Assembly (NCBI RefSeq): GCF_007828955.1
Contig: NZ_VIVR01000001.1
Span: forward strand, 1,550,001-1,614,000
Reading direction: 5' to 3'
Source of the DNA: Kitasatospora atroaurantiaca
GTDB lineage: Bacteria > Actinomycetota > Actinomycetes > Streptomycetales > Streptomycetaceae
Length of the DNA: 64,000 bases
This document shows positions 61,697 to 64,000 of the stretch, piece after piece; the stretch's first letter is position 1, and the number at the start of each line of letters is the position of its first letter. The position numbers and the translations under genes were made by a program. A model generated the notes under the pieces. That model saw nothing but the letters and a program-made list of their open reading frames with translations. It made no database searches and was not told the DNA's origin.

Positions 61697-62575
61697 GTGT
61701 CCACCTCCTGGCCCGCCGGCCCCCGCCGTGTCCTGGTCGTCGGCATCGACGGCGTCCGGCTCGACCTGTTGCCGGAGCTGCACACCCCGCACCTGGACTC
61801 CATCGCGGCCGCGGGCTTCCTCGCCCCGGTCCAGGTCGACGAGGCCACCCCGACCATGTCGGGCCCCTGCTGGGCCACCATCGTCACCGGGGTCGGCGTC
61901 GCCAAGCACGGCGTGCTCGGCAACCACTTCGGCGGCAACCGGCTGGACGTCTTCCCCGACTTCACCACCCGACTGGCCGCCGGGCACCGCCGGCGGACCT
62001 TCGCCGCCGGCGGCTGGGAGCCGCTCTTCCTGGCCCGCAGCGGCGGGCCGCTGTTCGCCGCACCGGGCCGGCTCTCGTACATCGCGCCGCTGGAGGACAC
62101 CCCCGAGGCCTGGGAGGTCTGCGACGAGCGGGTGACCGCGGAGGCGGAGTACGTGCTGGGCAGGAGCGACGACGACCCGCAGGCCTCCTTCGTCTACCTG
62201 GGAGCCGTGGACGAGACCGCGCACTTCCTGGGCTGCGGCGAGGAGTACCGTCGGGCGGTCGAGGCCGCCGACCGGCGCCTGGGCCGGCTGCTGGCCGCCG
62301 TCGCCGACCGCCCCGGACAGGAGTGGACCGTCATCGTGGTCACCGACCACGGGCACCTCGACCAGGGCGGCCACGGCGGGCGTACGGAGCTGGAGCGCAC
62401 CGCCTGGATCGCGGCGAGCGGGCCCGGCATCACCCCGGGCGCGCCCGTGGCCCCGCTCCACCACACCGACGTCGCCGCCCACGTCTACGCGGCCCTGGAG
62501 ATCACCCCCGACCCCCACTGGACACTCGACGGCCGCCCCTTCACCCCGGCCGCCGAACCCGCCCTGGTGGGCTAG
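61697..62575 (+). CDS. Alkaline-phosphatase-superfamily phosphodiesterase/nucleotide pyrophosphatase-like protein
   Basis: A 292-residue metalloenzyme. VVGIDGVRLDLLPEL holds the first metal aspartate, DEATPTMSGPCWATIVTG the catalytic Thr/Ser region, and VVTDHGHLDQGGHGGRTELE the second metal set. No signal peptide is seen, so it should act inside the cell, hydrolysing phosphodiester or phosphonate bonds. The GTG start has GGAG six bases upstream; the 5' region 61504-61696 holds no gene. Confidence 0.88.
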   Translation: MSTSWPAGPRRVLVVGIDGVRLDLLPELHTPHLDSIAAAGFLAPVQVDEATPTMSGPCWATIVTGVGVAKHGVLGNHFGGNRLDVFPDFTTRLAAGHRRRTFAAGGWEPLFLARSGGPLFAAPGRLSYIAPLEDTPEAWEVCDERVTAEAEYVLGRSDDDPQASFVYLGAVDETAHFLGCGEEYRRAVEAADRRLGRLLAAVADRPGQEWTVIVVTDHGHLDQGGHGGRTELERTAWIAASGPGITPGAPVAPLHHTDVAAHVYAALEITPDPHWTLDGRPFTPAAEPALVG

Positions 62576-62618
62576 GCCCTCCGGCAGATCATGGGCACGA
62601 CGTCAGCCATGCACTCTC

Positions 62619-62706
62619 CAGGGGCGCGTGGGGGCACCTCCCGGCCGAAGGCTGGGGGAGAACTGCGCGAGCAACCGCCCACTTCGGTCACGCTTCGATC
62701 GCGCAG
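62619..62706 (+). repeat. Intergenic repeat copy D (left half intact)
   Basis: CAGGGGCGCGTGGGGGCACC, CCCGGCCGAAGGCTGGGGGA and AACTGCGCGA match copies A and C; the right half has decayed to GATCGCGCAG. It lies between convergent genes. Confidence 0.82.
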
Positions 62707-62761
62707 GTCCAGCGCCGCACCTGAGGCATCGCACAGGTACCGTCCAAGGAGAGCTCCGGCG

Positions 62762-63406
62762 CTACCGGCCCAGGTCGAGCTGCTCGCCCGCGGCCGGCTG
62801 GCTGAACTCGGCGCCCGTACCCGGACCGCCCTCACCCAGCAGCCGGCCGTGCACCAGCTGGCCGGCCTCGCTCAGCACGGCCTCGTGGACCGCAACGGCG
62901 CGCCGCGGCCTGACCTCGCGGACGTAGTCGATCAGCTCCGAGACCTTGGCCCACGGGGCGGCGATCGGCAGCAGCAGCGTCTCCACGGGGTGCGGGGGCA
63001 GGGTGAGCGCGTCGCCCGGATGGAAGAGCTTCCCGCCCAGCAGGAAGCCGATGTTGCCGACCCGGGGGATCTCGGGATGGATGACGGCGTGCCATTCGCC
63101 GTGGACGCTCACCTCGAGCCCGTTGATGTCGAAGGCGTCGCCCTCGCCCACCACCGTCACCCGGGCGCCGAGGCCGTCCAGCTGCCCGGCCACCGAGCGG
63201 TTGGCCCAGATCCGCAGACCGGGATCGGCCTCGGCGGCCGCGCGCAGCCTGTCCTCCACGAAGTGGTCGAAGTGCTCATGGGTGATCAGCACGGCGTCGG
63301 CGCCGTCCAGGGCATCGGCCGAGGTGAACACCCCGGGGTCGATCACGACGGTGGCGTCGGCGTGCTCGACACGTACGCAGGCATGTCCGAACTTGGTGAG
63401 TCGCAT
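62762..63406 (-). CDS. MBL-fold metal-dependent hydrolase (UlaG-like)
   Basis: A 214-residue metallo-beta-lactamase-fold protein of the short UlaG/L-ascorbate lactonase-like type. It begins RLTKFGHACVRVEHADATVVIDPG, here quoted only as FGHACVRVE and VIDPG, and has the zinc motif THEHFDHFVEDRL. GGKLFHPGD and AVAVHEAVLSEAG give the later metal ligands. ATG 63406 is chosen because it matches the family N-terminus; the open extension overlaps the divergent marR gene. Substrate unknown. Confidence 0.9.
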   Translation of the reverse strand: MRLTKFGHACVRVEHADATVVIDPGVFTSADALDGADAVLITHEHFDHFVEDRLRAAAEADPGLRIWANRSVAGQLDGLGARVTVVGEGDAFDINGLEVSVHGEWHAVIHPEIPRVGNIGFLLGGKLFHPGDALTLPPHPVETLLLPIAAPWAKVSELIDYVREVRPRRAVAVHEAVLSEAGQLVHGRLLGEGGPGTGAEFSQPAAGEQLDLGR

Positions 63407-63419
63407 ACCCGGAACACTA

Positions 63420-63443
63420 CAGCAAGGCTGTACAGTTTTGCTG
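63420..63443. promoter_or_regulatory. Nested palindrome, probable MarR operator
   Basis: CAGCAA and TTGCTG form outer arms around the perfect 8-bp palindrome CTGTACAG, all sharing one centre (63431.5). It lies midway between the divergent starts at 63406 and 63470, where a MarR-type dimer would control both genes. Confidence 0.75.
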
Positions 63444-63469
63444 GAGAAACACCGGGTACGCTGATGCCC

Positions 63470-63886
63470 ATGGAGACCGTCGACCCACTGGAACTCGCCG
63501 CCGAGCTGCGCCTCGCCATCGGCACCCTGGTACGCCGGCTGCGGGTGGACGACGAGCTGCCGCAGAACCAGGCCGCCGTACTCGGCTGGCTGGTCCGCGA
63601 GGGCCCGCGCACCACCAGCGAGCTGGCTGCTCTGCAGCGCGTCCGCCACCAGTCGATGGCCCGTACGGTGTCGCTGCTCACCGAAGCCGGGCTGGTCGAG
63701 CAGCAGCGGCACGCCACCGACGGCCGCAAGCTGCTGGTCGCCGCCACGGGGACCGGCATCGCCGCACTCCAGGCACAGCGAAGCCGCCGCGAAGGAAGCA
63801 TCGCGGCGGCCATCTCGGAACGTCTCACCCCGCAGGAGCAGCGTCAGCTACGGGACGGCGTCGCCCTGCTACGGCGGCTGGCCTGA
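63470..63886 (+). CDS. MarR-family transcriptional regulator
   Basis: A 138-residue winged-helix repressor. LGWLVREGPRTTSELAALQRVRHQS is the recognition region, here split at RTTSELAALQRVRHQSM, with the wing in EQQRHATDGRKLLVAATGTG. ATG 63470 is seven bases after TACGCT (63457-63462), so it suits a leaderless mRNA; ATG 63464 is two codons upstream and too near that hexamer. The neighbouring MBL-fold gene is the likely target. Confidence 0.92.
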   Translation: METVDPLELAAELRLAIGTLVRRLRVDDELPQNQAAVLGWLVREGPRTTSELAALQRVRHQSMARTVSLLTEAGLVEQQRHATDGRKLLVAATGTGIAALQAQRSRREGSIAAAISERLTPQEQRQLRDGVALLRRLA

Positions 63887-63969
63887 GCCGGACGGGTGAA
63901 CGGGCCATGCCCTCCCGGTCGCGCGAGCGTTGAGCAGAGCGTTCCGCATCGCCCTCGAAGGGAATCCCC

Positions 63970-64000
63970 GTGACCACCGTCCGCAAGGCCCTGACCGCCC
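63970..64000 (+). CDS. Start of an unidentified gene, truncated by the window end
   Basis: GTG 63970 with GAAGGGAA about six bases upstream opens a frame beginning TTVRKALTA. Only ten codons are visible, so the product cannot be identified. It follows marR by 83 bases on the same strand. Confidence 0.5.
   Translation, partial: MTTVRKALTA

Noticed and set aside
1..64000. tRNA or rRNA genes, CRISPR arrays, transposases, integrases, phage genes or a replication origin
   Set aside because: I looked for cloverleaf termini, regular spacer arrays and mobile-element proteins and saw none; the region reads as ordinary chromosome. A tRNAscan or IS search would settle this.

Overview
This window is chromosomal DNA from a high-GC actinomycete, most likely Streptomyces or the close relative Kitasatospora. 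The signs are very high third-position GC, GTG and TTG starts, purine-rich ribosome binding sites, several probable leaderless genes, a sulfate-assimilation block in the usual Streptomyces order, a SAV2148-type HEPN protein, a DUF574 methyltransferase and an MmyB-like regulator. No rRNA, tRNA, CRISPR array, integrase or transposase is visible. The first gene (LacI-type regulator) and the last gene are cut by the window ends.

Layout. 1-8.1 kb: truncated LacI regulator, ASCH protein, a 2083-residue secreted RHS/YD-repeat protein and a small Cys/His-rich ORF after it. 8.1-16 kb: beta-glucan utilisation locus, with a secreted GH81 endo-1,3-beta-glucanase divergent from a CebEFG-like ABC importer and a GH1 beta-glucosidase; identical LacI-type palindromes lie before both arms. 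16-20 kb: RsgA GTPase with a probable leader peptide, SpoIIE-type phosphatase, YihY membrane protein. 20.1-30 kb: cysteine leader peptide, then sulfite reductase, Zn-ribbon peptide, cysH, cysC, cysD, cysN, a sulfonate-type ABC importer and sirohydrochlorin chelatase. Together these import sulfur, activate it, reduce it to sulfide and supply siroheme. 30-34.6 kb: hypothetical protein, secreted beta-propeller protein divergent from an MmyB-like regulator, and a cassette of WXG100-like proteins.

34.6-42 kb: DEAD-box helicase next to a cold-shock protein with a structured 5' UTR, then two divergent MMPL exporters. 42-49.9 kb: phosphotransferase, polysaccharide deacetylase lipoprotein, DnaQ-like exonuclease, an iron-uptake operon (fused EfeU-EfeO plus EfeB) behind a canonical iron box, and the HEPN protein. 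50-56.6 kb: glgX-treY-treZ, converting glycogen or maltodextrin to trehalose. 56.6-58.8 kb: split transketolase divergent from SoxR across a palindrome. 58.8-64 kb: DUF574 methyltransferase, truncated haemoglobin, VOC protein, coaE, alkaline-phosphatase-superfamily enzyme, and an MBL-fold hydrolase divergent from a MarR regulator over a nested palindrome.

A family of about 105-bp intergenic repeats recurs at gene ends (43.9, 45.0, 59.7 and 62.6 kb, with a core fragment at 36.4 kb). The points most worth a second look are the leader/attenuator in front of rsgA, the CX4C iron-sulfur motif in CysH, the RHS protein with a hydrophobic tip and small partner, the 26-codon bridging ORF in the WXG100-like cassette, the terminator-like hairpin in the cold-shock 5' UTR, and the EfeU-EfeO fusion. 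I did not find a clearly unprecedented multi-gene system.
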